Below are positions 16,930-25,206 of a stretch of DNA of 39,505 bases, in pieces. The stretch spans positions 1 to 39,505 of the forward strand of contig NZ_JADPUN010000019.1 in assembly GCF_015690345.1 (NCBI RefSeq), given 5' to 3'. The translations under genes and the position numbers were made by a program. Every line of letters starts with the position of its first letter. The first letter of the stretch is position 1. This stretch comes from Plantactinospora alkalitolerans. Its GTDB lineage: Bacteria > Actinomycetota > Actinomycetes > Mycobacteriales > Micromonosporaceae. The notes beneath the pieces were generated by a model, which did not search any database, was not told the origin of the DNA, and was given only the letters and a program-made list of their open reading frames with translations.

Positions 16930-18452
16930 TGAGTAGGGCCATACCTGACTCGGATGACCGGTCCATAACCTCCGGGTCCGACTTTCTGCAACTGGACATC
17001 GGCGCCGCGCCGGCCGGACGCCGCGCCGAGTGGCTCGCCGACCAGCTCCGGCGGGCGATAGCGGACGGTCGTCTGCCGCTGGGTGGCAGACTGCCGGCCA
17101 CCCGGGTCTTCGCCGACGAGCTGGGCGTGTCCCGGGGTCTGGTCACCGAGGCCTATCAGCGCCTGGTCGAGGACGGCCACGTCGTCGGACGCGGTCGGGC
17201 CGGTACGGTCGTGGTCGCCGCCCCTGCCCCGGCACCGGCCGGACCCGGGGTTCCGCCTCCACCGGACACCGCCTCCGCCGACCCGACGGCGTTGTTCGGT
17301 GCCCCACCCGGCAACGACGTCTTCGACGCGCTCCGCGCGACGCCGGCCCGGATCGACCTGTCTCCCGGGGTGCCGGACCTCGCCGCGTTCCCCCGAGCCG
17401 CGTGGCTGCGCGCCGAACGGACCGTGCTCGACAACCTCGCCCCCGCCGACCTCGGGTACGGCGACCCGCGCGGCACACCGGCCCTCCGCCTCGCCGCCGC
17501 CGCCTGGCTGGCCCGGTACCGGGGCATCAGGGTGGACCCGGCGGAGGTCATCATCGTCGCCGGGGTCGCGCAGGGAATCGGACTGCTCGCCCAGGTACTT
17601 CGCAACGAGGGGATCACCGCGATGGCGGTGGAGGACCCGGGATCACTCGGTACCCGGCAACACCTGCGGAACTGGGGACTCGACACCCCGCCGATCCCGG
17701 TTGGTCCGACGGGACTCCGGATCGACGCGCTGGCCACCAGCGGTCTCCCCGCGGTCATGCTCACCCCGGCACACCAGTTCCCGACCGGCGTGGTGCTCGG
17801 CGGCGAGCCCCGACGCCGGCTGATGCGATGGGCCGAGGCGGGTGGGCTGATCGTCGAGGACGACTACGACGCCGAACACCGGTACGACCGCTCCCCCGTG
17901 CCCGCTCTGCGCGCCGTACTGGCCGAACGGGTCTGCTACACCGGAAGCGTCTCGAAACTGCTCGCTCCGGCGCTGCGGGTCGGTTGGCTGCTCGCACCGG
18001 CGGGATACCGGGACGCCCTGGTGGCCGCGAAACGGAACGCCGATCTCGGCAACGCCGCGCTGCCCCAGCTTGTGCTGGCCGAGTTGATGACCTCGGGCGC
18101 GCTGGAGCGCCACCTGCGGCTGCTGCGGCGACGCCACGTGCGCCGCCGCGACACCATGATCAGGGCCGTCCGGACCCATCTTCCCGGTGCGGCGGTCCAC
18201 GGCGCGGCCGCGGGCCTGCACCTCATGGTCACCTTCGGCGGGGACGTCGTCGACGTCGACCTCGCGGCGGCCTGCCTCGCCGAAGGGGTGAAGGTGCAGC
18301 CGCTGTCCTGGCACTGTCAGCGCCCGTACCGGCCGGGGCTCGTCCTGGGCTATGCCGCCAACCCGTCCAACGAGATCGAGGACGGCGTCGCGGCGCTGGG
18401 CCGGGCGCTACGCCACACGGCGGGAACGAGAACGACCCGCCGGCCCGGGTAG
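16929..18452 (+). CDS. MocR/PdxR-type regulator (GntR wHTH fused to aminotransferase domain)
   Basis: The 507-aa protein has a GntR winged helix at about 20-95 (LADQLRRAIADGRLPLGGRL, LPATRVFADELGVSRGLVTE). After a Pro/Ala-rich linker comes a fold-type I aminotransferase domain from about 140 (LSPGVPDLAAFPR, LGYGDPRGTPALR, VEDDYDAEHRYD). The PLP-lysine motif YTGSVSKLLAPALRVGW is intact. Family members sense PLP or aldimines and control pyridoxal, amino-acid or transport genes. Its position divergent from LysE suggests it regulates that exporter. A hairpin spans its stop codon. Confidence 0.9.
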   Translation: MSRAIPDSDDRSITSGSDFLQLDIGAAPAGRRAEWLADQLRRAIADGRLPLGGRLPATRVFADELGVSRGLVTEAYQRLVEDGHVVGRGRAGTVVVAAPAPAPAGPGVPPPPDTASADPTALFGAPPGNDVFDALRATPARIDLSPGVPDLAAFPRAAWLRAERTVLDNLAPADLGYGDPRGTPALRLAAAAWLARYRGIRVDPAEVIIVAGVAQGIGLLAQVLRNEGITAMAVEDPGSLGTRQHLRNWGLDTPPIPVGPTGLRIDALATSGLPAVMLTPAHQFPTGVVLGGEPRRRLMRWAEAGGLIVEDDYDAEHRYDRSPVPALRAVLAERVCYTGSVSKLLAPALRVGWLLAPAGYRDALVAAKRNADLGNAALPQLVLAELMTSGALERHLRLLRRRHVRRRDTMIRAVRTHLPGAAVHGAAAGLHLMVTFGGDVVDVDLAAACLAEGVKVQPLSWHCQRPYRPGLVLGYAANPSNEIEDGVAALGRALRHTAGTRTTRRPG

Positions 18453-18468
18453 GGGCGACGGGTCGTTC
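18430..18468 (+). terminator. hairpin overlapping the MocR stop codon
   Basis: GAACGACCCG (18430-18439) and CGGGTCGTTC (18459-18468) form a perfect 10-bp stem. The 19-base GC-rich loop contains the TAG stop at 18450. Confidence 0.55.
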
Positions 18469-18480
18469 CGACGGTGCTGC

Positions 18481-18572
18481 GCGGACGACGGTGCGGCGCG
18501 GACGACTATGCCGCGGACGACGGTGCCGCGGACGACGGTGCCGCGGACGACGGTGCCGCGGACGACGGTGCC
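18481..18572. repeat. 15-bp tandem repeat (minisatellite) between MocR and ctaF
   Basis: Four perfect copies of a 15-bp unit (GCGGACGACGGTGCC) occupy 18513-18572. They are preceded by one degenerate copy (18498-18512) and one partial copy (18481-18495). The array lies in the convergent gap, ending 7 bases before the ctaF stop codon. No gene uses it in frame. Confidence 0.9.
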
Positions 18573-18578
18573 GCGAAC

Positions 18579-19004
18579 TCAGTGCTCGGCGGTGCGCCGG
18601 GTTCCGCTGTAGTACTCGAAGAGCAGGCCACAGGCGCCGCCGAGCACCGCGATCAGGCCGGTGGCGATCAGCCACCACTGCCAGAACACCAGGCCCAGGC
18701 CGGCGATCGTGGCGGCCAGGGCCAGCCCGAACGGCCAGTAGCTACCCGGGCTGAAGAAGCCGATCTCGCCCGCGCCGTCGGCGATCTCGCCGTCCGGCCG
18801 GTCCTCCGGGCGCGGGTCGATCCGCCGCGAGACGAACCAGAAGAAGCCGCCGCACATCGAGGTGAGCAGGAAGGACAGCGCCAACGCGACGGTGCCGATC
18901 CACTCGACCCGACCGGTTTCGAAGTGCGTCCAGAGCCCGTAGACGATCCCGGCGATGGCCAGGAAGAGGGACACGATGCCGAACAGCCGCCACTCAGACT
19001 TCAT
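18579..19004 (-). CDS. ctaF: cytochrome c oxidase subunit IV (actinobacterial CtaF)
   Basis: The 141-aa membrane protein has four hydrophobic helices (LFGIVSLFLAIAGIVYGLW; IGTVALALSFLLTSMCGGFF; FGLALAATIAGLGLVFW; WLIATGLIAVLGGACGLLF). It carries the family stretch EIGFFSPGSYWPF in the middle loop. CtaF is an accessory oxidase subunit found in actinobacteria. GAGGAG lies 7 bases before the ATG, and the gene begins 10 bases after the ctaC stop, so the two form an operon. ctaD, often placed between them in Streptomyces, is not here. Confidence 0.93.
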   Translation of the reverse strand: MKSEWRLFGIVSLFLAIAGIVYGLWTHFETGRVEWIGTVALALSFLLTSMCGGFFWFVSRRIDPRPEDRPDGEIADGAGEIGFFSPGSYWPFGLALAATIAGLGLVFWQWWLIATGLIAVLGGACGLLFEYYSGTRRTAEH

Positions 19005-19014
19005 CTTCGGCTCC

Positions 19015-19983
19015 TCAGCTTCCCGCGCTCGCGTTACCGAAGTTGTTGACGTCCCGCCGGGTGTCGAACGGCTTGGTCGTCTGTGCCAGTGGTGACTCGC
19101 CGATCGAGACCAGCGCGTCCTGGGTCGACTGACCCGCCTGCTTGGCGGCGATGAACCGGTCGTACTCCTCCGGCGAGACCACCCGCAGCTCGAAGTTCAT
19201 CATCGAGTGGTACGTGCCGCACAGCTCGGCACAGCGGCCGACGTACGCCCCCTCGGTGTGCAGGCTGCTGACCTGGAAGACGTTGCGTACGTTGCCGGGG
19301 AAGACGTCCCGCTTGAACAGCAGCTCCGGTACCCAGAACGAGTGGATGACGTCCCGGCTGGTCTCCTCGAAGAGGACGCTGCGCCCGGTCGGCAGCACCA
19401 GGATCGGGATCACCTCGGTGGTGCCCAGCGTGGAGGCGACGGTCTCGGCGCCCGGCTGGCCGTTGGGAGCGGAGCGGTAGTTGAACTGCCAGTTCCACTT
19501 GAAGGCGACGACCTCGACCGTCACGTCCGGGTCCTCGGAGACCTTGTTCACCCCGGTCTGCACGATCGCCGTGTAGTAGAACAGCACGGCCACGACCAGG
19601 ATCGGCGCGATGGTGTAGAGGAACTCCATCGGGATGTTGAACCGGGTCTGCACCGGCAGCGTCTCACCCCGCTTGCGGTACCGGATCACGCACCAGAAGA
19701 TCAGGCCCCAGACGAAGACGCCGACCGCGAGGGCCGCGATGGTCGAGGCGATCCAGAGGTCGTACATGCGGTGGGACTCCGGGCTGATTCCGCCCTGCGG
19801 CCAGCCGAATCCGTCGAACGTCTGGCCGACGTTGCAGCCGCTCAGCAGGGCGAGCAGCGCGGCGCCGCCGACTCCGAGCCCGGCCAGCCGGCCCACCGAC
19901 GGGCGACCACCGCGCCGTCGGGCATCTCGGGGACTGCCCTGCCGTACGACCGACGGCCGTACCTCCGAACCCCTTGCGACCAC
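19015..19983 (-). CDS. ctaC: cytochrome c oxidase subunit II
   Basis: The 322-aa protein has a lipoprotein-type signal with Cys50 in LALLSGC and two membrane helices (WIASTIAALAVGVFVWGLIF; FLYTIAPILVVAVLFYYTAI). A cupredoxin domain follows with the CuA site (HSFWVPELLFKRD, then CAELCGTYHSMM giving Cys, Glu, Cys, His and Met). It receives electrons from QcrC. The start is GTG 19983, with AGGGAGG 9 bases upstream. It is divergent from the NifS-like gene at 20155. Confidence 0.95.
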   Translation of the reverse strand: MVARGSEVRPSVVRQGSPRDARRRGGRPSVGRLAGLGVGGAALLALLSGCNVGQTFDGFGWPQGGISPESHRMYDLWIASTIAALAVGVFVWGLIFWCVIRYRKRGETLPVQTRFNIPMEFLYTIAPILVVAVLFYYTAIVQTGVNKVSEDPDVTVEVVAFKWNWQFNYRSAPNGQPGAETVASTLGTTEVIPILVLPTGRSVLFEETSRDVIHSFWVPELLFKRDVFPGNVRNVFQVSSLHTEGAYVGRCAELCGTYHSMMNFELRVVSPEEYDRFIAAKQAGQSTQDALVSIGESPLAQTTKPFDTRRDVNNFGNASAGS

Positions 19984-20057
19984 CTGGTCCTGCCTCCCTA
20001 GCGCGCCGCCGTGTCAGGTTTGTCGACACCGGCGGCAAAGGCGTCACCGACGGTCGC

Positions 20058-20063
20058 AGATTA
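20058..20063 (-). promoter_or_regulatory. candidate -10 of the ctaC-ctaF operon
   Basis: On the minus strand TAATCT (TANNNT) lies about 75 bases before the ctaC GTG. The -35 is not clear. Confidence 0.3.
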
Positions 20064-20142
20064 CTCGACCTGCGTCGGCTGGACGGCCTTGGGGTCCGCG
20101 TCCCCACTCTCCCGGGGGATCTTGTGCGATCCCGCTGCGCGC

Positions 20143-20148
20143 TACGGT
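20143..20148 (+). promoter_or_regulatory. -10 element of a leaderless promoter for the NifS-like gene
   Basis: TACGGT (TANNNT) is 6 bases before GTG 20155, and no ribosome-binding site is present. Confidence 0.5.
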
Positions 20149-20154
20149 TTGCTG

Positions 20155-21306
20155 GTGAACGAGCCTCCGGCGTACTTCGACGCGGCCTCCGCCGCACCAT
20201 TGCACCCGGTGGCCCGACAGGCGATGCTGGCGGCGCTGGAGGACGGCTGGGCCGATCCAGGCAAGCTGTACACGCAGGCCCGTCGGGCCCACCAACTCCT
20301 CGACGCGGCGCGGGCCGCCACCGCCGAGGTTCTCCGGGTACGTCCCGACGAGCTCTCCTTCACCCCCGGCGGTACGGCCGCCGCGCACGCCGCGGTGCTG
20401 GGTGGCCTGGTCGGACGGCGTCGGGTCGGCGGCACCCTGGTGCACTCGGCGATCGAGCATTCCGCGGTACTGCACGCGGCGGAACGGCACGTGGCCGGCG
20501 GCGGTTCCGCCACGTCCGTCCCGGTGGCCCGTTCCGGGCGGCTCGACCTCGACGCCTGGTCGACCGCGGTGGCCGCGCCCGGGGTGGCACTGGCGGCACT
20601 GATCACTGCCAGTCACGAGGTTGGCACCGTCCAACCGGTGGCCGAGGCGGCCGAGGCGTGCGCGACGGCCGGTGTACCGCTCTACGTCGACGCCGCCCAG
20701 TCGGTGGGTCGGATTCCGGTGCCCGCCGGCTGGGCGGTGCTGTCCGCCAGCGCACACAAGTGGGGTGGGCCGCCCGGCGTCGGACTCCTGGTGGTGCGCA
20801 AGGGCACCCGGTGGGAGTCGCCGTATCCGGCGGACGAGCGGGAGGCGGGCCGTACGCCGGGAGTACCGAACCTGCCGGCGATCGTGGCGGCGGCGGCCGC
20901 GCTGCGGATGGCCGATGCCGAGGCGACCGCCGAGGCGGGGCGGCTGAGTCCCCTCGTCGACCGGATCCGGGCCACCGTGTCGGCGACGGTGCCCGACGTG
21001 GAGGTGGTCGGCGACCCGGTCGACCGGCTCCCCCACCTGGTCACCTTCTCCTGCCTGTACGTCGACGGCGAGGCGCTGCTGCACGCGCTGGACCGGCGCG
21101 GTTTCGCCGTCTCCTCCGGCTCGTCCTGCACCTCCTCCACGCTGCGCCCGTCACACGTGCTGGAGGCGATGGGCGTGCTGTCGCACGGCAACGTGCGCAT
21201 CTCACTGCACCGGGGCAGCACGGCGGCCGAGGTGGACCGTTTCCTCGGCGAACTGCCGGAGATCGTCGCCGACCTGCGGGCCGAGGCCGGGGTGGTCGGC
21301 CTCTGA
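20155..21306 (+). CDS. NifS/IscS-like cysteine desulfurase (class V aminotransferase)
   Basis: The 383-aa PLP enzyme is predicted to take sulfur from cysteine as a persulfide. Visible features are YFDAASAAPLHP at the N-terminus, HSAIEHSAVL, ASHEVGTVQP, VDAAQSVGR, the PLP lysine K202 in SASAHKWGGP, and the catalytic-loop cysteine C325 in SGSSCTSSTLRPSHVL. The C-terminal RISLH is present. The start is GTG 20155 because of the leaderless -10 six bases upstream; the frame is open to 20011 but has no better start. A TusA-like sulfur carrier lies downstream, beyond the MFS-TetR pair, so sulfur relay is a plausible role. Confidence 0.85.
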   Translation: MNEPPAYFDAASAAPLHPVARQAMLAALEDGWADPGKLYTQARRAHQLLDAARAATAEVLRVRPDELSFTPGGTAAAHAAVLGGLVGRRRVGGTLVHSAIEHSAVLHAAERHVAGGGSATSVPVARSGRLDLDAWSTAVAAPGVALAALITASHEVGTVQPVAEAAEACATAGVPLYVDAAQSVGRIPVPAGWAVLSASAHKWGGPPGVGLLVVRKGTRWESPYPADEREAGRTPGVPNLPAIVAAAAALRMADAEATAEAGRLSPLVDRIRATVSATVPDVEVVGDPVDRLPHLVTFSCLYVDGEALLHALDRRGFAVSSGSSCTSSTLRPSHVLEAMGVLSHGNVRISLHRGSTAAEVDRFLGELPEIVADLRAEAGVVGL

Positions 21307-21325
21307 GCCTCGTCCGGAAAAAATA

Positions 21326-21375
21326 TTGACAGCTACTTCCGTTTGGCAGCTACTCTCAGATTAAGAGTTGCTGCC
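21326..21375 (+). promoter_or_regulatory. promoter and probable TetR operator of the MFS-TetR operon
   Basis: TTGACA (21326-21331) and TACTCT (21351-21356) form a promoter with a long 19-base spacer. Overlapping the -10 is an inverted repeat with 12-bp arms matching at 11 positions: GGCAGCTACTCT (21345-21356) and AGAGTTGCTGCC (21364-21375), 7 bases apart. The word CAGCTACT also occurs as a direct repeat at 21330 and 21347. The site lies within an unusually AT-rich stretch upstream of ATG 21394, which suits a TetR dimer site. Confidence 0.65.
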
Positions 21376-21393
21376 GAATAGATTGGTGCTGTC

Positions 21394-22956
21394 ATGAAGA
21401 CGACGGAAACCCGGAAGTGGTGGGCGCTCGGCGCTCTCGCGGCCAGCGGACTGGTGATCGGCCTGGACGTCACCGTCCTCAACGTGGCGCTACCCAGCCT
21501 CGCCACCGAGTTGCCGGCGACGACCAGCGAGCTGCAGTGGATCGCGAACTCGTACAACCTGGTCTTCGCCGCGATGCTGCTGCCCGCCGGCCTGCTCGGC
21601 GACCGGTTCGGACGGAAGAGCCTGCTGCTCGCCGCCCTTGCCCTGTTCGCAACGGCCTCGCTGGCCTGTGCCTACGCCTCGTCCGCCGAATGGCTGATCG
21701 GCGCCCGCGCGCTGCTCGGCCTGGGCGCCGCGTTCGTGGTGCCGCTCTGCATGGCCGTCCTGCCGGTGCTGTTCACCCCGCAGGAGCGGGGACGGGCGAT
21801 CGGGTTGTGGGTGACCGCCAACGCCGTCGGCCTCCCGCTCGGCCCGATCATCGGCGGCTGGTTGCTCGACCACTACTGGTGGGGATCGGTCTTTCTGATC
21901 AACATCCCGGTCATCGCGGTGGCCCTGGCGGCAGTCCTGCTGCTGGTGCCCCAGTCCCGCAGCAGCCAGCGCCGACGGCTCGACCTGGTCGGAATGCTCG
22001 TCTCCGGGGTGGCGCTGGCCAGCCTGACCTGGGGCGCCATCGCACTCGGCGAGCGGGGCATCGGCGGCACCCCGGCGGCGGCCATCGGCGTCGGGCTGGC
22101 CATGCTGGCCCTCTTCGTGGCCTGGGAGCGCCAGGTAGGCCGGCGCCCCGCCATCCGTCCCCTGGTCGACCTCGGCCTGTTCCGGTCGGCCAGCTTCGCC
22201 TGGGCGACCGTGCTGGCCACCCTGGTGACCTTCGCGTTGCTGGGTGCCCTGTTCGCACTCCCCCAGTACTTCCAGGCGGTGCTCGACGCCGACGCGCTCG
22301 GCACCGGCCTGCGGCTGCTTCCGTTGATCGGCGGCGTGCTGCTCGGCGCCCGGCTCGGCGCCCGGCTGGCACCCCGGCTGGGTGCCAAGGCGCCGGTCGC
22401 CACCGGGTTCCTGGTACTGGCCGCCGGCCTGTTCGCCGGTACCGCGACCGGGGCCGGAACGGGATACGGCTTCGTCGCCGGCTGGCTCACCGCCGTCGGT
22501 CTGGGAATGGGGCTCGTCCTGCCCATCGCCACGGACGTCGCCCTCGGCACCCTCTCCGCGGAGGGCAGCGGCGCCGGCTCCGCGCTCATCCAGGCGCTGC
22601 GCCAGGTCGGCGGCACGATCGGGGTGGCGATTCTGGGCAGCGTGCTCAACTCCGTCTACCGCGACCGCCTGGACCTGTCCGGGCTGCCCGCACCGGCTGC
22701 GGACGCGGTCCGGGACAGCGCCCCGGCCGGCGTACTGGTCGCCCGCCAACTGGACGCGCCGGAGCTGCTGGAGATGGTTCGGCGGGCCTTCGTCGACGCG
22801 ATGGACGCGATGCTGTGGGTGTGCGGCGGGGTCGCGCTACTCGGTGCCGTACTCGCCGTTGCCTTCCTCCCCCGGCAAACCGAGCCGGCCACCGCCGCGC
22901 CGGTTGGCCGCCCGGGGCCGAAAGCCGGAGAATCGGGGCAGGTTACCGTCGGCTGA
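21394..22956 (+). CDS. MFS multidrug exporter, DHA2 family (14 helices)
   Basis: The 520-aa membrane transporter is a drug:H+ antiporter of the DHA2 (EmrB/QacA) type. Visible motifs are LDVTVLNVALPSLATELPAT at helix 1, motif A GLLGDRFGRK after helix 2, and the motif C region NAVGLPLGPIIGGWL in helix 5. The length fits 14 helices. The ribosome-binding site is poor (GGTG at about -9). The TetR gene starts 16 bases after its stop, so regulator and pump are co-transcribed from the 21326 promoter, whose operator predicts autoregulation. The substrate is unknown. Confidence 0.9.
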   Translation: MKTTETRKWWALGALAASGLVIGLDVTVLNVALPSLATELPATTSELQWIANSYNLVFAAMLLPAGLLGDRFGRKSLLLAALALFATASLACAYASSAEWLIGARALLGLGAAFVVPLCMAVLPVLFTPQERGRAIGLWVTANAVGLPLGPIIGGWLLDHYWWGSVFLINIPVIAVALAAVLLLVPQSRSSQRRRLDLVGMLVSGVALASLTWGAIALGERGIGGTPAAAIGVGLAMLALFVAWERQVGRRPAIRPLVDLGLFRSASFAWATVLATLVTFALLGALFALPQYFQAVLDADALGTGLRLLPLIGGVLLGARLGARLAPRLGAKAPVATGFLVLAAGLFAGTATGAGTGYGFVAGWLTAVGLGMGLVLPIATDVALGTLSAEGSGAGSALIQALRQVGGTIGVAILGSVLNSVYRDRLDLSGLPAPAADAVRDSAPAGVLVARQLDAPELLEMVRRAFVDAMDAMLWVCGGVALLGAVLAVAFLPRQTEPATAAPVGRPGPKAGESGQVTVG

Positions 22957-22971
22957 ACAGGAGTACGCGAG

Positions 22972-23547
22972 GTGCCGGGTCTACGCGAACGCAACAAGGC
23001 CAGAACGAGGGCGGAGATCCGGCGTCAGGCCATGCGCCTCTTCCGGGACCAGGGGTACGCGTCGACCACCGTGGAGCAGATCGCGGCGGCGGCCGAAGTG
23101 TCACAGAGCACCTTCTTCCGCTACTTCCCCAGCAAGGAGGACGTGGTGCTCCGGGACGAGCTGGACCCACTGGTCTTCGACGCCTTCGTCGCCGCACCGC
23201 CCGAGCTGACTCCGATCCAGGCGTTCCGAGCGGCCGTCCGCGCCGTCGTCCAGGGACTCTCCGCGGAGCAGCAGGCCGAGGAGTGGGAGCGGCATCGGCT
23301 CACCCAGTCCGTGCCGGAGCTGCGGGCCCGCAACCTGGACGCGCTGACCCAGGGCATGGGCCTGTTCACCCAGGCGGTGGCGCAGCGGGTGGGCCGCCGG
23401 CCGGACGACGTCGCGGTCCGGGCGTTCGTCGGTGCGCTGGTCGGAGTCGGGCTCGCCGTGCTGCTGGACGAGGATCCGGGCCCCACCGGCTACCTCGAGC
23501 TGTTCGACGCGGGACTCGCCCAGCTCGAGGCGGGCCTTCCGCTGTGA
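22972..23547 (+). CDS. TetR-family repressor
   Basis: The 191-aa protein has a typical TetR DNA-binding domain at residues 10-60 (RAEIRRQAMRLFRDQGYAST, TVEQIAAAAEVSQSTFFRYF, PSKEDVVLRDE) and a helical ligand domain with an MftR-like C-terminus. AGGAG lies 8 bases before the GTG. It follows the MFS gene in the same operon and very probably binds the inverted repeat at 21345-21375, with release when a pump substrate binds. Confidence 0.9.
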   Translation: MPGLRERNKARTRAEIRRQAMRLFRDQGYASTTVEQIAAAAEVSQSTFFRYFPSKEDVVLRDELDPLVFDAFVAAPPELTPIQAFRAAVRAVVQGLSAEQQAEEWERHRLTQSVPELRARNLDALTQGMGLFTQAVAQRVGRRPDDVAVRAFVGALVGVGLAVLLDEDPGPTGYLELFDAGLAQLEAGLPL

Positions 23548-23626
23548 GGCGACCGACCCGCGGGTCCGCGACGCCTGCCCCCGCGCACTTCCCGGCCGGA
23601 ACCACCACCGGATCGGCGGCACACCG

Positions 23627-23860
23627 ATGAACCCTCCGGAGATCGTCGTCGACTGCCTCGGCCAGCGCTGCCCGTTGCCGGTCATCGCGGCGGCCCGGCG
23701 ACTGGTCGAACTGCCGGTCGGCGGGGTGCTCCGGGTGCTCGCCGACGATCCGGCCGCGGCGATCGACATCCCGGCCTGGTGCCGGATGCGGGGGCAGGAA
23801 CTGGTCGGGACCTCGACCGTGGACGGCTCCCCCGCGTTCGACATCCGCCGCGCCCACTGA
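23627..23860 (+). CDS. TusA/SirA-family sulfur carrier protein
   Basis: The 77-aa protein carries the CPxP motif of the family (VDCLGQRCPLPVI, with Cys15 the expected persulfide carrier) and the beta-alpha-beta-alpha-beta pattern GGVLRVLADDPAAAIDIPAW. TusA proteins relay sulfur from cysteine desulfurases to tRNA, molybdenum-cofactor or other pathways. The NifS-like gene 2.3 kb upstream on the same strand is the natural partner. There is no strong ribosome-binding site before ATG 23627. It is convergent with adenosine kinase across a hairpin. Confidence 0.88.
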   Translation: MNPPEIVVDCLGQRCPLPVIAAARRLVELPVGGVLRVLADDPAAAIDIPAWCRMRGQELVGTSTVDGSPAFDIRRAH

Positions 23861-23875
23861 ACCGGCGGGCTCGTC

Positions 23876-23916
23876 AGCTCGGCCGGGTCGGGAGTTCGCC
23901 CGTACCCGGCCGGGCT
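23876..23916. terminator. bidirectional hairpin between tusA-like and adenosine kinase genes
   Basis: AGCTCGGCCGGGT (23876-23888) pairs with ACCCGGCCGGGCT (23904-23916) with one G-T wobble. Inside it, CGGG and CCCG pair around AGTTCG. It lies between the convergent stops at 23860 and 23930. Confidence 0.7.
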
Positions 23917-23929
23917 GAACCAGCTGCCG

Positions 23930-24910
23930 CTATCCCTGCTGCAGGTGCGGCCGGACGTCCTCGGCCGCCTGGTCGCCGTACGACTCGGCGAGGCGCTTGA
24001 CGAAGAGGTCGCCCCGGACCTCGTACTCCTGCGGGCCGACGGTCTCCAGCACCAGTGTGGCGAGCAACGAGCCGACCTGGGCCGACCGCTCCAGGCTGAG
24101 CCCCCAGGAGAGTCCGGCGAAGAAGCCGGCCCGGAACCCGTCGCCGACACCGGTCGGGTCGGCTGCCTGCATCTCCCGGGCGATCGGCACCTGGAACGTC
24201 TCGATGTCCCGGCCGGCGATCTCCACGCCGTGCTTGCCCAGGGTGGTCACCCGGATCTTGACCCGCTCCAGCAGTTGGGCGTCGGTCAGCCCGGCCTTGC
24301 TCTGCAACAGCGACTTCTCGTAGTCGTTGGTCAACAGGTAGTCGGCGCCGTCGATCAGCCCCAGCACGTCGCTGCCCTCCATCCGGGCGAGCTGCTGTGA
24401 CGGGTCGGCGGCGAAGGCGTACCCCCGCTGCCGGCACTCGGCGGAGTGCCGCTGCATCGCGGCCGGGTCGTTGGCGCTGACCAGGACGAGATCGAGGCCA
24501 CCGATCCGCTCGGCGACCGGAGCGAGTTCGATGTTCCGGGCCTCGCTCATCGCACCGGCGTAGAACGAGGCGATCTGGCACATCTCGGTGTCGGTGGTGC
24601 AGACGAACCGCGCGGTGTGGGCCACCTCGCTGACGTGCAGGGAGGCGCAGTCGACGCCGTGCCGCTCCAACCAGGACCGGTAGTCGGCGAAGTCGGGGCC
24701 GACGGCGCCGAGCAGCACCGGGCTCAGGCCGAGCTGGGCCATCCCGAAAGCGATGTTGGCCGCCACGCCGCCACGCCGGAGCACGAGCTCGTCGACGAGG
24801 AAGGAGAGCGAGACCTTGTGCAACTGGTCGGCGATGAACTGATCGGCGAACCGGCCCGGGAAGTGCATCAGGTGGTCGGTGGCGATCGAGCCGGTAACGG
24901 CGATCTTCAT
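23930..24910 (-). CDS. adoK: PfkB-family kinase, adenosine kinase type
   Basis: The 326-aa protein closely resembles mycobacterial adenosine kinase (Rv2202c) as I remember it: IAVTGSIATDHLMHFPGRF, HKVSLSFLVD, RGGVAANIAFGMAQLG, ASFYAGAMSEARNI, FAADPSQQLARMEG. It has the PfkB catalytic signature DPTGVGDGFRAGFF near residues 248-262 with the Asp base. It would phosphorylate adenosine to AMP (purine salvage). GAGGG lies 7 bases before the ATG. Downstream it meets the tusA-like gene convergently. Confidence 0.85.
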   Translation of the reverse strand: MKIAVTGSIATDHLMHFPGRFADQFIADQLHKVSLSFLVDELVLRRGGVAANIAFGMAQLGLSPVLLGAVGPDFADYRSWLERHGVDCASLHVSEVAHTARFVCTTDTEMCQIASFYAGAMSEARNIELAPVAERIGGLDLVLVSANDPAAMQRHSAECRQRGYAFAADPSQQLARMEGSDVLGLIDGADYLLTNDYEKSLLQSKAGLTDAQLLERVKIRVTTLGKHGVEIAGRDIETFQVPIAREMQAADPTGVGDGFRAGFFAGLSWGLSLERSAQVGSLLATLVLETVGPQEYEVRGDLFVKRLAESYGDQAAEDVRPHLQQG

Positions 24911-25206
24911 GTCGGCCCTCGGGATCGGAAGATTGGACTACAGCCGGGTCAGCCTACCGGTACGCTCCCCACCCCGCCCCCGATCGATCGGGTACCGGCC
25001 ACCTGAGTGTCACCCCGACCTCGTACCCCGGCAACCCCGGACCGGTACGCCGAACGGGCCGCTCCCGGCGGGGCGTTGCGACGGACTCTCCGGACGTCGC
25101 AGCGCCCACGCGGGGCGACCCGCTCAGGCAATCAGTATGCAGAAGGCAATCGGGACCTTTCGCCCGAATTCGGACGAAACACCCGATCGGTGGAACAGCC
25201 CGCCGA
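24911..25206. other. 296-base intergenic region between HesB-type gene and adoK
   Basis: On the minus strand a TAGGCT (24951-24956) about 40 bases before the adoK ATG is a candidate -10. A perfect 14-bp palindrome (CCCGATCGATCGGG, 24979-24992) follows. Next to the HesB stop there is a 14-bp direct duplication (25183-25196 and 25203-25216, one mismatch) that covers the last codons of the HesB gene. I see no gene here. Confidence 0.4.

Noticed and set aside
14330-17146. 938-codon minus-strand frame across qcrB and LysE
   Set aside because: It runs antisense through qcrA/qcrB, contains no domain, and its Arg/Asp/His/Gln-rich makeup is typical of GC-rich shadow frames.
18481-18572. CRISPR-like array
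   Set aside because: The units are directly adjacent 15-mers with no spacers, so it is a minisatellite.
18579-19983. Missing ctaD between ctaC and ctaF as a deletion
   Set aside because: The 10-base ctaC-ctaF junction is clean, and in M. tuberculosis (from memory) ctaD is also elsewhere, so this is normal variation.
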